From an uncultured Georgenia sp. (GTDB lineage Bacteria; Actinomycetota; Actinomycetes; Actinomycetales; Actinomycetaceae), in NCBI RefSeq assembly GCF_937958535.1, contig NZ_CALGNQ010000154.1, positions 1 to 22,576 on the forward strand: a stretch of 22,576 nt of DNA, read 5' to 3'. The position numbers and the translations under genes are program-made. The notes below the pieces were generated by a model, which did no database searches, was not told the DNA's origin, and was given only the letters and a program-made list of their open reading frames with translations. Positions 21,530 through 22,576 of this stretch are shown one piece after another. Position 1 is the first letter of the stretch, and the number at the start of each line of letters is the position of its first letter.

Positions 21530-22576
21530 TCAGCCGTGGCCCTCCGGTTCCTCACCCTGCGCGACGTCGGGGTCGACGGTGCTCGGCGGCCCGGCGGTGG
21601 GCCCGGGCTGGTTCGCCGAGGGCGGCGGGGCCTGCCGCGGGGCACCGGGGGCCGGTGGGTGCGGGGCCCCGGACGGCGGTGCCGCGGGGGTGCCGGACGG
21701 CGGTGGCGGCGCGAAGCGGGCGGTGTCCTCCGGCCGGACGTGGCGCCCGCCGCCCGGCTGCTCGCTCTCGGCCGGCCGCTGCCCACGCTCGGCGGACTCG
21801 GAGAAGGGACGTCCGGAGCGTTCACCGGCCGCGGTGGCCTCGGAGGTGGCCTGCCGGGCCTCGCTGCGCGCCTGGGCCAGGGCCTCGTCCGGGTCCTGCA
21901 GGCTGGTCTCGGCCAGCCCGGCGGCCATGGACCGGTCGTGGGCGCCGAAGTCCACCTCGGCGGGCGGGCCGGAGTCGTCGTCGTCCGCGCCACCACCGCC
22001 GGGTGCCCCGCCGCCGAAGCCGCGGGCGATGGTGCCCAGCGCCGCGGTGAACTCGGTGGGGATGACGAAGAACTTGCTGGAGTCCTTGCTCGCCAGCTCG
22101 GGGAGCATCTGCAGGTACTGGTAGGCGAGGAGCTTGGGGTCCGGCTTGCCGCGGTGGATGGCGTCGAAGACCTGGAGGATGGCGCGCGACTCACCCTGCG
22201 CCTTGAGGATCGCGGACTGGGCCTCACCCTCGGCGCGCAGGATCGCCGCCTGCTTCTCACCCTCGGCGGTGAGGATCTGGGACTGCTTGACACCCTCGGC
22301 GGTGAGGATCGCGGCGCGCCGGTCACGCTCGGCGCGCATCTGCTGCTCCATCGAGCCCTGGACGCTGGCGGGCGGGTCGATCGCCTTGAGCTCCACCCGG
22401 TTGACCCGGATGCCCCACCGGCCGGTGGCCTCGTCGAGGACGCCGCGCAGCTGCCCGTTGATCTGGTCGCGGCTGGTGAGCGTCTGCTCCAGGTCCATCG
22501 AGCCGATGACGTTCCGCAGCGTCGTCACGGTCAGCTGCTCGATACCGGTGATGTAGTTGGCGATCTCGTAGGTCGC
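21530..22576 (-). CDS. SPFH/band-7 (stomatin/QmcA-like) membrane protein, C-terminal part (cut by window edge)
   Basis: The gene begins beyond the right edge; 348 codons are seen. The visible start (ATYEIANYITGIEQLTVTTLRNVIG, split here as ATYEIANYI and TGIEQLTVTTLRNVIG) is the middle of a band-7 domain, followed by GSMDLEQTLTSRDQIN and the typical WGIRVNRVELKAIDPP. An Ala/Glu-rich coiled coil with four 11-residue repeats follows, then FFVIPTEFTAALG. From there about 160 residues form a disordered tail: GGGAPGGGG, an acidic DDDD patch, an Arg/Ala/Glu stretch, and a Pro-rich end. SPFH proteins oligomerise in membrane microdomains and are often paired with an NfeD-like protease partner; none is visible here. 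The methionine at 22528 is internal and should not be taken as the start. Confidence 0.85.
   Translation of the reverse strand, partial: ATYEIANYITGIEQLTVTTLRNVIGSMDLEQTLTSRDQINGQLRGVLDEATGRWGIRVNRVELKAIDPPASVQGSMEQQMRAERDRRAAILTAEGVKQSQILTAEGEKQAAILRAEGEAQSAILKAQGESRAILQVFDAIHRGKPDPKLLAYQYLQMLPELASKDSSKFFVIPTEFTAALGTIARGFGGGAPGGGGADDDDSGPPAEVDFGAHDRSMAAGLAETSLQDPDEALAQARSEARQATSEATAAGERSGRPFSESAERGQRPAESEQPGGGRHVRPEDTARFAPPPPSGTPAAPPSGAPHPPAPGAPRQAPPPSANQPGPTAGPPSTVDPDVAQGEEPEGHG
22178..22309 (-). repeat. Four tandem 11-residue repeats in the SPFH coiled coil
   Basis: The 33-base unit encodes I-L-x-A-x-G-x-x-x-x-x; successive copies read ILTAEGVKQSQ, ILTAEGEKQAA, ILRAEGEAQSA and ILKAQGESRAI. 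Eleven-residue periodicity suits a right-handed coiled coil and is common in this family, so it is a normal structural element and not a mobile repeat. Confidence 0.8.

Noticed and set aside
1..22576. Signs of a prophage, genomic island or insertion sequence explaining the split mutasome
   Set aside because: No integrase, transposase, terminal inverted repeats or tRNA attachment site is visible, and codon use looks even across the window.

Overview
The window is very GC-rich (third codon positions almost all G or C) with frequent GTG starts, GTGA/ATGA start-stop overlaps and actinobacterial LexA boxes (TCGAAC-N4-GTTCGA). This points to a high-GC actinobacterium. Gene content and protein style suggest the Micrococcales (Intrasporangiaceae/Ornithinimicrobiaceae type), but that rank is inference. 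Genes are densely packed; no gap exceeds about 190 bp. I saw no tRNA, rRNA, CRISPR array, insertion sequence or phage gene.

Layout. (1) 1-101, minus: the first codons of dnaE2 (error-prone polymerase), preceded by a LexA box. (2) 227-4125, plus: a drug-efflux-type MFS transporter, an LtaS-like membrane phosphoglycerol transferase and a protein-L-isoaspartate methyltransferase. (3) 4145-6511, minus: a large secreted alpha/beta hydrolase with a helical FIMAH-like domain, a Glu-Pro linker and five 45-residue Asp-rich repeats; divergent from it is a ROK-family regulator (6628-7794, plus). (4) 7828-10274, minus: imuB and imuA', coupled by a TGATG overlap and preceded by a perfect LexA box. Together with dnaE2 they make up the three-part SOS mutasome, here split by about 7.7 kb of unrelated genes. 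(5) 10412-12842, plus: a PEBP-family protein overlapping a YbaK-like protein, then a YbjJ-type MFS transporter.

(6) 12884-18395, minus: a co-directional run of a heterodimeric ABC exporter pair, two different SPOUT RNA methyltransferases (SpoU/TrmH type and TrmL) and a small conserved hypothetical protein. (7) 18506-19795, minus: a flavinylated FAD oxidoreductase, divergent from a NarL-type two-component pair (19982-21441, plus). (8) 21530-22576, minus: the C-terminal part of an SPFH/band-7 membrane-scaffold protein with a long Pro-rich tail, separated from the response regulator by a strong bidirectional hairpin.

Most of the window is ordinary chromosome. The parts most worth attention are the split SOS mutasome with two separate LexA boxes and unusual motif losses, the multi-domain secreted hydrolase facing a probable non-kinase ROK regulator across a well-formed promoter, and the YbaK-like protein lacking the usual catalytic lysine. 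I did not find convincing evidence of a wholly new multi-gene system.
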